A stretch of DNA of 7,808 nucleotides from Bacteroidota bacterium (GCA_017860395.1 JAGDMC010000133.1:1-7808); one strand, 5' to 3'. Shown: positions 1-6,881, numbered from the stretch's first letter. Made by a program: numbers and translations. Notes: a model not told the origin generated them from the letters alone.

Positions 1-49
1 ATTATTATTATCTATTCACATTTAACTCACAAAGATATATTTTTTATTC

Positions 50-57
50 TAAATTTG
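50..57 (+). promoter_or_regulatory. Bacteroidota -7 promoter element upstream of apbE
   Basis: The eight bases TAAATTTG match the Bacteroidota sigma factor -7 consensus TAnnTTTG at every fixed position. No good -33 TTTG lies 17-23 bases upstream, where the sequence is A/T-rich, so only half of the promoter is well supported. A start site about 7 bases downstream would leave a leader of roughly 14 bases before the ATG at 78. It would also place the GTG at 57 upstream of the transcript, which helps choose the ATG as the start. Confidence 0.5.
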
Positions 58-77
58 TGCCAAACTATATATTAGCC

Positions 78-1097
78 ATGAAATTTCGCAATTCTTTAAA
101 AATCTTTTTATCTGCATCATTTTTTGCCCTTCTTTTTTTGACATCATGTGACAGGAAAACGGAGTACAAAACGATAGACGGCTTTACACAGGGAACTACT
201 TATCATATAGTCTACTCCCATACCGGAGGAGATACTCTTAACTCTCTTGTGGAAGAACTTCTTACGAGAGTAGATAATTCATTATCTGTTTATAACAAGG
301 AATCTTTGATTTCAAAGATAAACAGAAATGAAGAGGTGACTCCCGATACTCTTTTTATTAATGTTTTTAACCGCTCCAAAGAATTTTATGACATCAGCGG
401 CGGATATTTTGACATTTCGGCAGCTCCGCTTTTTGATGTGTGGGGTTTTGGGGCTAAAGAGAGGAAAGAGGTTACTCAGCAAATGGTCGATTCAATTCTT
501 GCATTTGTAGGAATGGACAAGGTTCGTCTTGAAAACGGAGTCGTAAAGAAAAGCGACCCGAGAGTTACTCTCAATATGAATGCAATTGCCCAGGGATACA
601 CCTCAGATGTTATTGCAGAGGAATTTGACAAGAGGAGAGTTGAAAATTATCTGATTGAAGTTGGCGGTGAAATTTTCTGCAAAGGGGTAAACCCTAAGGG
701 AAAAGAGTGGAGCGTGGCAATAGACAAACCGGTTGAGGGGAATATGATTCAGGGAGAACAGATACAGGACATTCTCAATCTTTCCGACAGGGGACTTGCC
801 ACTTCCGGCAATTACCGCAAGTTTTTTAAAGAGGGAGATAAGGTGTATTCACATACCATTGACCCAAAAACAGGTTTTCCGGCAAAGCAGAATCTCCTCA
901 GCACAACTATAATTGCAAAAGACGCTATGACCGCAGATGCTTATGCAACTTATTTTATGGTTGTTGGCCTTGAAAAAGCAAAGGAGATTCTTGCTTCAAA
1001 TAAGGATATAGACGGCTATCTGGTTTATGGCGAGAATGGAGAGTTCCGGGTTTTCTCCACGCCTGGAATTGAAATAAGAAAAAACAATAATAAATAG
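78..1097 (+). CDS. apbE: FAD:protein FMN transferase, ApbE-family lipoprotein
   Basis: ApbE enzymes transfer FMN from FAD to a threonine of exported or membrane flavoproteins such as the NqrB/NqrC or Rnf subunits. They act on the outer face of the inner membrane. Starting from the ATG at 78 gives 339 residues with a lipoprotein signal peptide: a basic start, a hydrophobic stretch and lipobox LTSC with Cys24. An in-frame GTG at 57 would add seven residues ahead of this signal and is rejected. Family landmarks are GTTYHI (39-44), FDISAAPLFDVWGFG (111-125), NAIAQGY (168-174), EVGGEI (194-199), TSGNYR (242-247), HTIDPKTGFP (259-268) and DAMTADAYAT (282-291). In the last, Asp287 and Thr291 are the expected Mg2+-site residues. 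The length is normal. The next gene starts 4 bases after the stop, so the two are probably cotranscribed. In Bacteroidales apbE often follows the nqr operon, but whatever precedes it here lies outside the window. Confidence 0.95.
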   Translation: MKFRNSLKIFLSASFFALLFLTSCDRKTEYKTIDGFTQGTTYHIVYSHTGGDTLNSLVEELLTRVDNSLSVYNKESLISKINRNEEVTPDTLFINVFNRSKEFYDISGGYFDISAAPLFDVWGFGAKERKEVTQQMVDSILAFVGMDKVRLENGVVKKSDPRVTLNMNAIAQGYTSDVIAEEFDKRRVENYLIEVGGEIFCKGVNPKGKEWSVAIDKPVEGNMIQGEQIQDILNLSDRGLATSGNYRKFFKEGDKVYSHTIDPKTGFPAKQNLLSTTIIAKDAMTADAYATYFMVVGLEKAKEILASNKDIDGYLVYGENGEFRVFSTPGIEIRKNNNK

Positions 1098-1101
1098 TTC
1101 C

Positions 1102-2721
1102 ATGGCAAATAAAATTTCACGAAGAGGATTCATCAAAAGCTCCCTGCTTGCAGGTGCAGCTCTGGGATTTGGTTTTGACGGTCTGGCGAATATCAGGGTA
1201 AACAATCGCTTTGACACTATAATTAAGAATGGAGTCATTTATTCCGGAAATCTCCGTGAGCCTGTCAGGGGAGACCTTGGCATTAAGAACGGAAAAATTT
1301 CTGCCATAGGCGATTTGGGCGAGAGTGCAGATGTTACCGTAGATGCAGGAGGAAAGGCAGTGAGCCCGGGTTTTATTGATATACATACGCACACAGACTC
1401 AAACCTTTTTGATGCTCCGCTTGGGGACAGTAAAATATATCAGGGCGTTACTCTCGATATCGGGGGAAATTGCGGCGACAGCCCGTTTCCGTCTAAAAAA
1501 TGGGAGAATGCCGGAAAGTTTTTTGATGATCTCAGAAGTGAAGGAAGAGGAATCAATTATGGCTCTTTTCTTGGCCAGGGTTCGCTTCGCTCGCGCTTCG
1601 TAGGGGACAATAATGTTCCTGCGACAGCCGATCAGCTTAAAGAAATGAAGCGATATATAGACGAACAAATGGAAATGGGAGCCACTGGAATTTCCTGCGG
1701 GCTTGAGTATACTCCCGGTTCGTATGCCGATGAAAAAGAGATTACCGAACTTTGCAAAGTGGTTGCGAAACACAACGGACTGTTTGCAATACATATGAGA
1801 AATGAAGATGACAGAGTTGAAGCTGCTCTTGATGAGGCCATCCGCATTGCTACAGGTGCCGGAGTTAAACTGCAGATTTCTCACCTGAAGGCACAAAATG
1901 CTGCCAACTGGCATAAGGCTCCGGATCTTCTCAAAAGAATAGAAAAGGCTCAAAAAGCGGGGTTGAATATTGCTTTTGACAGATATCCATACATCGCATT
2001 TTCTACAGGAATGTCCACATTCATCCCTATAAACGACAGACAGGGAACAACTGAAGAGGTTGTGGCAAGGCTCAGGGACACTGAACAGTCAAAAAAGATA
2101 GGGGATTATGCAAAGTCCAGGATTGAGAGACTGGGAGGTCCTCAAAATGTTGTAGTCACATCATGCCGTCAGCCTCAGAATAAAAGATTTATCGGGCTCA
2201 ATGTTGAGGAGTGCGCAAAACTCACATCAATGGATTCATGGGAATTTATCCGCGAATTGCTCATTGAGGAAAACGCAAATGTTGATATCATCGGATTTGC
2301 CATGAGGGAAGAAAATGTAAAACTCTTCCTTTCTCACCCACTTGGTATGCCTGCATCCGACGGAAGCGTTTATTCCCCGATCGGGAGACTTGGCGAATCG
2401 ATGCCACACCCCCGTTCGTACGGAACATTTCCAAGATTCTTTGGCAAGTATTGCAGAGACGAAAAATTGATGTCGCTTTCCGAAGCCGTCCACAAGGCTA
2501 CAGCACTTCCTGCTTCAAGACTTGGGCTAAGGAAAAGAGGATTACTGGAAATTGGCTTCCATGCCGATGTTGTAGTGTTCGATTCCGAAAAGATTATAGA
2601 CACAGCTACGTTCGCAAGCCCTCATCAGTTTGCAAAAGGAATTGAGCATGTGTTCGTGAATGGCATCTACACGATAAAAGAGGGAAAACCAACAGGTAAA
2701 CTTGGCGGGGTAATTTTATAA
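1102..2721 (+). CDS. D-aminoacylase / N-acyl-D-amino-acid deacylase-like amidohydrolase with Tat signal
   Basis: This is a 539-residue amidohydrolase-superfamily protein resembling D-aminoacylases, which hydrolyse N-acyl-D-amino acids to the free amino acid and a carboxylic acid. The N terminus carries a twin-arginine motif, SRRGFIK (6-12), followed by a hydrophobic Ala/Gly/Leu stretch, so the folded enzyme is probably exported by Tat. Candidate metal and active-site residues all fit the family pattern: HTH at 95-97, Cys124 in GNCG, His231 in IHMR, His261 in ISHLK, and Asp420 in PASDG. A conserved C-terminal HPRSYGTFPRFFGKY block (436-450) and the usual C-terminal beta-sandwich strand, GFHADVVVFD (485-494), are also present. 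The exact substrate cannot be read from sequence; D-glutamate, D-aspartate or broader N-acyl-D-amino-acid specificity, or dipeptidase-like activity, all remain possible. It starts 4 bases after apbE. Its stop codon directly abuts the stop of convergent phoH. Family assignment is strong, substrate weak. Confidence 0.9.
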   Translation: MANKISRRGFIKSSLLAGAALGFGFDGLANIRVNNRFDTIIKNGVIYSGNLREPVRGDLGIKNGKISAIGDLGESADVTVDAGGKAVSPGFIDIHTHTDSNLFDAPLGDSKIYQGVTLDIGGNCGDSPFPSKKWENAGKFFDDLRSEGRGINYGSFLGQGSLRSRFVGDNNVPATADQLKEMKRYIDEQMEMGATGISCGLEYTPGSYADEKEITELCKVVAKHNGLFAIHMRNEDDRVEAALDEAIRIATGAGVKLQISHLKAQNAANWHKAPDLLKRIEKAQKAGLNIAFDRYPYIAFSTGMSTFIPINDRQGTTEEVVARLRDTEQSKKIGDYAKSRIERLGGPQNVVVTSCRQPQNKRFIGLNVEECAKLTSMDSWEFIRELLIEENANVDIIGFAMREENVKLFLSHPLGMPASDGSVYSPIGRLGESMPHPRSYGTFPRFFGKYCRDEKLMSLSEAVHKATALPASRLGLRKRGLLEIGFHADVVVFDSEKIIDTATFASPHQFAKGIEHVFVNGIYTIKEGKPTGKLGGVIL

Positions 2722-2733
2722 TTACTGCTCCGC
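2705..2733. terminator. Palindrome spanning the convergent stop codons, possible bidirectional terminator
   Basis: A perfect 6-bp stem, GTAATT (2710-2715) with AATTAC (2720-2725), encloses a 4-base loop. It can be extended by GCGG (2705-2708) pairing with CCGC (2730-2733) across an imperfect internal loop. The structure is centred on the abutting stop codons of the amidohydrolase and phoH. It could end transcription from both sides, but no T-tract follows on either strand, so a classical intrinsic terminator is not clear. Confidence 0.25.
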
Positions 2734-3672
2734 TTCGTGCTTGTCAAAAGCCTGAACGATTTTTGAGACGAGTTTGTGACGTACAATGTCTTCCTTTCCA
2801 AAGTCAATCCGGCACACACCCTTTATTTTTCCAAGCAGTTCGACTCCTTTAATGAGTCCTGAATCCGATTTGTGCGGAAGGTCAATTTGAGTGGCATCTC
2901 CTGTCACGACAAATTTTGAATTTCCGCCCATTCTGGTCAGAAACATTTTCAGCTGGCCATAAGTTGTGTTCTGTGCTTCGTCGAGAATGACAAAGGCACT
3001 CTCCAGCGTGCGCCCCCTCATATATGCCAGCGGAGCAATCTGGATAGTTCCGTCTTCGATTAGAAACTCAAGTTTTTTCGCCGGAATCATGTCCCTAAGT
3101 GCATCATATAAAGGCTGAAGGTATGGGTCCAGTTTTTCCCTCAGGTCACCCGGGAGGAACCCGAGCCTTTCACCTGCTTCAACAGCCGGTCTGGTGAGAA
3201 TAAGTTTCTTCACCTCCTTGTTTTTAAGTGCCCGTACGGCCAGAGCAATTGCTGTGTACGTTTTTCCGGTTCCGGCAGGGCCTATTGCAAAGATGAGGTC
3301 GTTTTTATAATAACTTTCTACAAGTTTCCTCTGATTTTTTGTGCGGGCTCGTATTATCCTGCCTTCGTTGCCGTAAACAATGATGTCCTGTTCGGAATCT
3401 TCTGCGCCATCGCCTTTTGGCGAGCCATCGAACAAGCTGTTGATGTCGTCTTCGTTTAAACGGGATTTTGTAAAACGCTTCTCAATCAAAATATTTATCT
3501 TCTCCTCAAACTTTCGCACATCGGAAATACTCCCCCTGAGTAAAATTTCCGATCCCCTGGCAACAACTTTCATATTTGGGAAAAACCCCGAAAGCAGGTC
3601 TATGAGCTTATTATTTACCCCGTATATGTCAACAGGATCTATCTCGTCCAGTGTTATTGTCTTTTCAATCAT
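2722..3672 (-). CDS. phoH: PhoH family P-loop ATPase
   Basis: This 316-residue cytoplasmic PhoH-family protein is a nucleotide-binding ATPase related to the motor domains of superfamily 1 helicases and thought to act on RNA. Residues about 1-70 form the small N-terminal KH-like/PhoH-associated region. A charged linker (about 71-95) follows, then the ATPase core. Walker A is GPAGTGKT (131-138), Walker B is VILDEAQ (228-234), and a TGDATQID motif (257-264) matches the conserved post-Walker-B segment. LILTRPAVEAGERLGFLPGD (157-176) is a strong family signature. The length matches bacterial PhoH/YbeZ. The start ATG overlaps the last 8 bases of the capA-like gene (sequence ATGATTGA), implying translational coupling. 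In many bacteria phoH neighbours ybeY; that gene is not seen here. The family is certain, while the physiological role is poorly defined even in model species. Confidence 0.95.
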   Translation of the reverse strand: MIEKTITLDEIDPVDIYGVNNKLIDLLSGFFPNMKVVARGSEILLRGSISDVRKFEEKINILIEKRFTKSRLNEDDINSLFDGSPKGDGAEDSEQDIIVYGNEGRIIRARTKNQRKLVESYYKNDLIFAIGPAGTGKTYTAIALAVRALKNKEVKKLILTRPAVEAGERLGFLPGDLREKLDPYLQPLYDALRDMIPAKKLEFLIEDGTIQIAPLAYMRGRTLESAFVILDEAQNTTYGQLKMFLTRMGGNSKFVVTGDATQIDLPHKSDSGLIKGVELLGKIKGVCRIDFGKEDIVRHKLVSKIVQAFDKHEAEQ

Positions 3673-4750
3673 TTTTTACTTTCAGATATTGATTCTTCAT
3701 TTTTTTATAATCCTCCCTGTTGTGAAGTTTATGAGGTTTATCAATGTAGTCTTCAACAGGAATAATGCTGAAATTCTTTTCAAGAGTTCCAGGTCTGGTG
3801 GTCCAAATATACTCAAATTTTGGAGCCAGTATCCTGCATTCGCCAAGCCAGTTTTTTACCAGGCCTATCTGGAAAATCATACCAAGTCTGGTATAGACGG
3901 CAGTCATATTTGATATTGCATTCCCAAGGGAATAAACCGTTACCCCGTTTACTTCGCCCGAAAGTTCTCTGCGCACATCCACATCCTGAGTAACATGAGG
4001 GTGGGAGCCAATTATAATATTTACTCCTTGTCTGTTGAAAAGTTTTGCCCAATTCTCCTGTTCTCCGGAATGAGACAGAACATATTCCGTCCCCCAGTGC
4101 AAACATGCAATAATGAAATCTGGATCTTTTGTCTTAGCCCGCGCAATATCTTTTTTTACAACATTGCTGTCCAGAAGTTTTACTATATACGGTTCAGGCA
4201 CAGGAATGCCATTTGTTGCATAGGTGTAGTTGAGAAAGGCAATCCGGAATCCTTTCAGCTCAACAATAAGCGGGTTGCGCTCGTTTTCCTCTTTTTGGTT
4301 TCGGTAAATACCCGTATATAAAACTTTGAGACTGTCGTAAAGAGAGATGCTTCCTTCTATTCCCCTTTTTCCTTTGTCGCATGTGTGGTTATTTGCCGCA
4401 AGAAAAAGATCGATACCGTTTTTTTTGCTTTCAGATAACAGCGATGCCGGAGAGGAAAAGTTTGGGTAGCCCGAATATGGTGCAGGAGCAAAGGTTGTCT
4501 CCATATTTGCGACTCTCAGGTCTGCTTTGCCGAATCGGGACTGAAGGTGTTTGAAATAAGTACTGTAATCGTATGTGCCGGAGTTTTGTTTTCCCCTTCC
4601 CTTTTTTTGAGCTGCATCAAGTTGAGCCTGATGCTGCATAATGTCGCCCAGGAAAAGGATTTTAAGAGTATCTCCTCCGGGCTGGAAATGAGAAGTTGCA
4701 AGAGTGTGCAGTATTATAAAGGAGATGAGCTTCATTGACCAAATATACAT
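3665..4750 (-). CDS. CapA-like exported protein (poly-gamma-glutamate capsule synthesis family, metallophosphatase fold)
   Basis: This 361-residue protein belongs to the CapA/PGA_cap family, which has a calcineurin-like metallophosphatase fold. Family members assist poly-gamma-glutamate capsule synthesis in Bacillus, but many homologues occur without capsule genes and their substrate is unknown. Expected metal-site motifs are present: LFLGDIM (32-38, Asp36), NMETTF (82-87), AANNH (118-122), CLHWGTEY (216-223), IGSHPHVTQ (247-255) and YSLGNAISNM (273-282). The N terminus has a hydrophobic signal peptide without a lipobox, ending near residues 19-22. Two starts are possible: ATG at 4750, preceded by A-rich AAAAAAATTAA as is common in Bacteroidota, or ATG at 4735, which gives a cleaner signal peptide beginning MKLISF. 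No capB, capC or other capsule genes lie nearby, so a capsule role is not supported. It is the promoter-proximal gene of a two-gene unit with phoH, with an 8-base overlap at its stop. Confidence 0.88.
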   Translation of the reverse strand: MYIWSMKLISFIILHTLATSHFQPGGDTLKILFLGDIMQHQAQLDAAQKKGRGKQNSGTYDYSTYFKHLQSRFGKADLRVANMETTFAPAPYSGYPNFSSPASLLSESKKNGIDLFLAANNHTCDKGKRGIEGSISLYDSLKVLYTGIYRNQKEENERNPLIVELKGFRIAFLNYTYATNGIPVPEPYIVKLLDSNVVKKDIARAKTKDPDFIIACLHWGTEYVLSHSGEQENWAKLFNRQGVNIIIGSHPHVTQDVDVRRELSGEVNGVTVYSLGNAISNMTAVYTRLGMIFQIGLVKNWLGECRILAPKFEYIWTTRPGTLEKNFSIIPVEDYIDKPHKLHNREDYKKMKNQYLKVKND

Positions 4751-4768
4751 TTAATTTTTTTCGGTGTC

Positions 4769-4797
4769 CAAAATTACTTATTTTTGTAAGATACAAA
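4769..4797 (-). promoter_or_regulatory. Bacteroidota promoter (-33 TTTG / -7 TAATTTTG) for the capA-like/phoH unit
   Basis: Read on the minus strand, TTTG (4797-4794) is followed after 17 bases by TAATTTTG (4776-4769), matching the Bacteroidota consensus TTTG-N17-23-TAnnTTTG at both boxes. A start site about 7 bases further on would fall near 4762, giving a leader of roughly 12 bases to the ATG at 4750 or 27 to the ATG at 4735. This is the best promoter match in the window. Confidence 0.6.
4779..4786 (+). promoter_or_regulatory. -7 promoter element for the SPOR-gcvT-PAS-VOC-M28 operon
   Basis: TATTTTTG matches TAnnTTTG on the plus strand. It lies inside the spacer of the divergent minus-strand promoter. 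No clear -33 TTTG is seen upstream. The predicted start site near 4793 would leave about 26 bases before the ATG at 4819, which supports that ATG as the original start of the SPOR gene. Confidence 0.45.
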
Positions 4798-4818
4798 TGG
4801 TCTAAAGTCTAATAAATT

Positions 4819-4864
4819 ATGAGAAGGTTTACTCCTGTCCGGATGTGACTGGCTGCGGTCCACT
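4819..4864 (+). other. Disrupted signal-peptide coding region of the SPOR lipoprotein
   Basis: The ATG at 4819 sits in an A/T-rich start context but reads only MRRFTPVRM before a TGA at 4846-4848. The frame of the downstream SPOR gene is open back to 4823, after a TGA at 4820-4822. It encodes GLLLSGCDWLRST (4826-4864), a textbook lipobox LLLSGC with Cys at 4844-4846, directly joined to the VGMPTS of the main reading frame. Only 25 bases separate the ATG from the Cys codon, too few for a signal peptide and out of frame. The simplest reading is that a stretch whose length leaves remainder 2 on division by 3 has been lost from the hydrophobic core, in the cell or in the assembly. Confidence 0.6.
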
Positions 4865-4879
4865 GTGGGTATGCCCACA
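4864..4879. repeat. Inverted repeat TGTGGG-TATG-CCCACA
   Basis: A perfect 6-bp stem with a 4-base loop covers both in-frame start candidates, the GTG at 4865 and the ATG at 4871. In RNA it would bury them, which argues against either being the natural start of the SPOR gene. It may simply be a by-product of the coding sequence for VGMPTS. Confidence 0.4.
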
Positions 4880-5425
4880 TCTCAGGATTTAGCTAAGATT
4901 GAGACCGAAATCCGTATGAGGCGTGTTGCCGATAGTCTTAACGCCCTCATTAAAGACACATTGATTGTTGACTCTCTTAAAATCAGAGACTCTTTGCCCG
5001 ATTCAACCTCAGTATCTCAAATCAATAAAGATTCTATTGAAAAGAAGATAACTCAGTCACAGCCGCAACCTCAAAAAAGTGTGCCGATAACTGTGACCTC
5101 GCCAACGAATAAACAAGCAGTAAAACCGACATCGGCCATTGTCAATACGACTAAGACCGCGCCTGCCCAGATAACCGCAAGGTTTTATGTGATAGTAGGG
5201 AGTTTTAAGGATGAAGGCAATGTCGCAAAAATGGACGGATACCTTTCGAAAAACGGATACAAGCCTATTCATCTGAATTTTAAAAACGGGTACAAGGTTG
5301 TTGCATCCGGTGCGTTTGCAAATGCAAATGAGGCTTATGGCGCAATGAGGAAACTGCTCGAACTGGATTTCAGCCCCGAGGATGTTTGGGTGTATGACAC
5401 AAATCAGAAATTACATATCAATTAA
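4865..5425 (+). CDS. SPOR domain-containing lipoprotein, N terminus disrupted
   Basis: The longest start-bounded frame gives 186 residues from a GTG, but coding clearly extends upstream through a lipobox (see 4819-4864), so this start is provisional. Residues about 105-182, from ARFYVIVGSFKDEGN to DVWVYD, form a SPOR domain. This fold binds denuded glycan strands of septal peptidoglycan and localises proteins to division sites. Residues 1-45 are charged and probably helical, with a recurring DSL motif (23-25, 36-38, 42-44). Residues 46-104 are a Ser/Thr/Pro/Gln/Lys-rich linker of low complexity, expected to span from membrane to cell wall. With the upstream LLLSGCDWLRST included, the protein resembles small Bacteroidales SPOR lipoproteins whose mature N terminus reads GCD-x-x-R and then G-x-PTS; that likeness is from memory. 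Without a functional signal peptide the product would stay in the cytoplasm and be non-functional. gcvT follows after 6 bases. Confidence 0.85.
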   Translation: MGMPTSQDLAKIETEIRMRRVADSLNALIKDTLIVDSLKIRDSLPDSTSVSQINKDSIEKKITQSQPQPQKSVPITVTSPTNKQAVKPTSAIVNTTKTAPAQITARFYVIVGSFKDEGNVAKMDGYLSKNGYKPIHLNFKNGYKVVASGAFANANEAYGAMRKLLELDFSPEDVWVYDTNQKLHIN

Positions 5426-5431
5426 TATATC

Positions 5432-6538
5432 ATGAAGAATACTGCCTTTACAGAGAAGCACATTGCTCTCGGAGCCAAAATGGTTCCATTTGCCGGTTAT
5501 AACATGCCGGTAGAATATTACGGAATTAATGAAGAACACAACAACGTAAGAACCAAAATAGGTGTTTTTGATGTGTCCCATATGGGCGAAATTTGGGTTA
5601 AAGGGCCTAATGCTCTTCCTTTTATTCAGTATACAACCTCAAACGATGCGGCTGTTCTTGTTCCGGGCAAGGTTCAGTATTCCTGCTTCCCCAACGGAAA
5701 GGGCGGAATTGTAGATGACCTTCTGGTTTACTGCATCGATTCACTCACATATCTGCTTGTTGTAAATGCATCAAACGTAGATAAGGATTATGCCCATCTG
5801 GCGGCTATTGCTCCAAAATTCGGTATCACTCCGGGCAAAGAACTATATAATGCATCGGATGAAATTTGCCAGCTTGCAGTTCAAGGACCTCTTGCTCTTA
5901 AAGCAATGCAAAAAATATGTGACAGGAAAGTTGAGGATATGGAATATTACACATTCCAAAAACTTACAATTGCAGGGATAAAAGATGCAATCTTCTCTAC
6001 TACCGGTTATACAGGTTCAGGCGGATGCGAAATTTATGTAGCAAACGAAGATGCCGACAAACTCTGGAAAGCAGTTTTTGAGGCAGGAGAAGAGTTCGGA
6101 ATTACAGCAGTGGGCCTTGGTGCAAGAGATACGCTCCGTCTTGAGATGGGATTTTGCCTTTATGGAAATGACATTGATGATACAACTTCACCAATGGAAG
6201 CCGGTTTGGGATGGATTACAAAATTCAGCGAAGCAAAGGGCGATTTTATTGATAAAGCGCTTTACCTTAAACAAAAAGCCGAAGGAGTTTCTAAAAAACT
6301 CGTAGGATTTGAAATGATAGACAGAGGAATTCCAAGACACGGATATGAAGTTTGTGACGCGAACGGCACAGTAATTGGTATAGTAACTTCGGGCACAATG
6401 GGACCTGCAGTTAAAAAAGCCGTTGGAATGGCATATGTTGCCGCTCCTTTATACAAATTGGACAGCGAGATTTATATCAAGGTGAGAGAAAAACTTCTCA
6501 AGGCAAAAGTAGTTAAGACACCTTTTTACAAACAATAA
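5432..6538 (+). CDS. gcvT: Glycine cleavage system aminomethyltransferase (T protein)
   Basis: GcvT takes the aminomethyl group on the lipoyl arm of H protein and, with tetrahydrofolate, releases ammonia and forms 5,10-methylene-tetrahydrofolate in the cytoplasm. The 368-residue product has the usual length. Landmarks are [13 protein letters not shown] (17-29), [11 protein letters not shown] (44-54), [10 protein letters not shown] (91-100) with the folate-site aspartate at 96, [10 protein letters not shown] (191-200), [13 protein letters not shown] (228-240), and the C-terminal GCV_T_C barrel with [19 protein letters not shown] (318-336). Asp96 and the ARDTLRLE block argue for a true T protein rather than a YgfZ-like folate-binding paralogue. 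No gcvH or gcvP lies in the window, so the other subunits must be encoded elsewhere. The ATG at 5432 is 6 bases after the SPOR gene stop and the next gene starts 7 bases after the gcvT stop. No glycine riboswitch is visible, since the gap upstream is too short. Confidence 0.97.
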   Translation: MKNTAFTEKHIALGAKMVPFAGYNMPVEYYGINEEHNNVRTKIGVFDVSHMGEIWVKGPNALPFIQYTTSNDAAVLVPGKVQYSCFPNGKGGIVDDLLVYCIDSLTYLLVVNASNVDKDYAHLAAIAPKFGITPGKELYNASDEICQLAVQGPLALKAMQKICDRKVEDMEYYTFQKLTIAGIKDAIFSTTGYTGSGGCEIYVANEDADKLWKAVFEAGEEFGITAVGLGARDTLRLEMGFCLYGNDIDDTTSPMEAGLGWITKFSEAKGDFIDKALYLKQKAEGVSKKLVGFEMIDRGIPRHGYEVCDANGTVIGIVTSGTMGPAVKKAVGMAYVAAPLYKLDSEIYIKVREKLLKAKVVKTPFYKQ

Positions 6539-6545
6539 GCTAAAG

Positions 6546-6881
6546 ATGGCCAATGAACTTAACTGGGCAGACGAATTAACCTGCGCAGTAACTGTATGTG
6601 ACAGAGAGGGTGTTGTAATTTACCAAAATGCAAAGGCCCGCCTGACTTTTGAAAAATACGGTGACCTTATAGGTAAAAATCTTAAAGATTGTCACGGCGA
6701 AAAATCCTGGATTAAAATACAGGAGCTCATGAAATCGGAAAAGACAAATACCTACACCATTGAAAAGGCAGGCGTTAAAAAGCTGATTTATCAGTCTCCA
6801 TGGTTTGTAGAAGGAGCTGTTAAGGGAATGGTTGAATTTTCGATAGAACTCCCGGCAGAGATGCCCCATTTTATAAGATAA
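6546..6881 (+). CDS. Single-domain PAS protein
   Basis: The 111-residue product is essentially one PAS fold with no output domain. CAVTVCDREGVVIYQNAKA (13-31) matches the first PAS strands. LIGKNLKDCHG (41-51) matches the conserved loop and helix, and TIEKAGVKKLIYQSPWFVEGAVKGMVEFSIEL (71-102) the closing strands. Cys13, Cys18 and the adjacent Cys49-His50 pair stand out as possible ligand or redox residues. The general pattern with a Cys-His pair recalls the C-terminal PAS segment of DUF438-type proteins, but that is a comparison from memory. Its ligand, partner and function are unknown. It could sense a small molecule, cofactor or redox state and act by protein contact. It lies between gcvT (7 bases away) and the VOC gene (12 bases away), so it is very likely cotranscribed with them. 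Confidence 0.8.
   Translation: MANELNWADELTCAVTVCDREGVVIYQNAKARLTFEKYGDLIGKNLKDCHGEKSWIKIQELMKSEKTNTYTIEKAGVKKLIYQSPWFVEGAVKGMVEFSIELPAEMPHFIR

Noticed and set aside
57..77. GTG at 57 as the apbE start
   Set aside because: It would place seven residues ahead of a good lipoprotein signal peptide and overlaps the likely -7 promoter element; the ATG at 78 fits better.
168..174. ApbE motif NAIAQGY in place of the textbook GGIAKGY (coordinates are residues of the apbE product)
   Set aside because: From memory this variation is common among Bacteroidota ApbE proteins, and the remaining FAD- and Mg-site motifs are intact.
1581..1602. Repetitive GCTTCG/GCTCGCG-rich patch in the amidohydrolase gene
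   Set aside because: It encodes GSLRSRF in frame, matching the expected family segment near this position; it looks like ordinary coding sequence rather than a regulatory or mobile repeat.
1399..1953. A 184-codon minus-strand open frame inside the amidohydrolase gene
   Set aside because: The opposite strand encodes conserved catalytic motifs across this whole stretch; the antisense translation has no recognisable domain.
3380..3913. A 177-codon plus-strand open frame antisense to phoH and the capA-like gene
   Set aside because: It spans the junction of two clearly real minus-strand genes, its translation resembles no known family, and it is rich in Ser/Phe as expected of an antisense shadow.
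4751..4818. Possible tRNA, small RNA or riboswitch in the divergent intergenic region
   Set aside because: Only about 70 A/T-rich bases are available, with no stable fold or glycine-aptamer features visible by eye; the promoter elements account for it.
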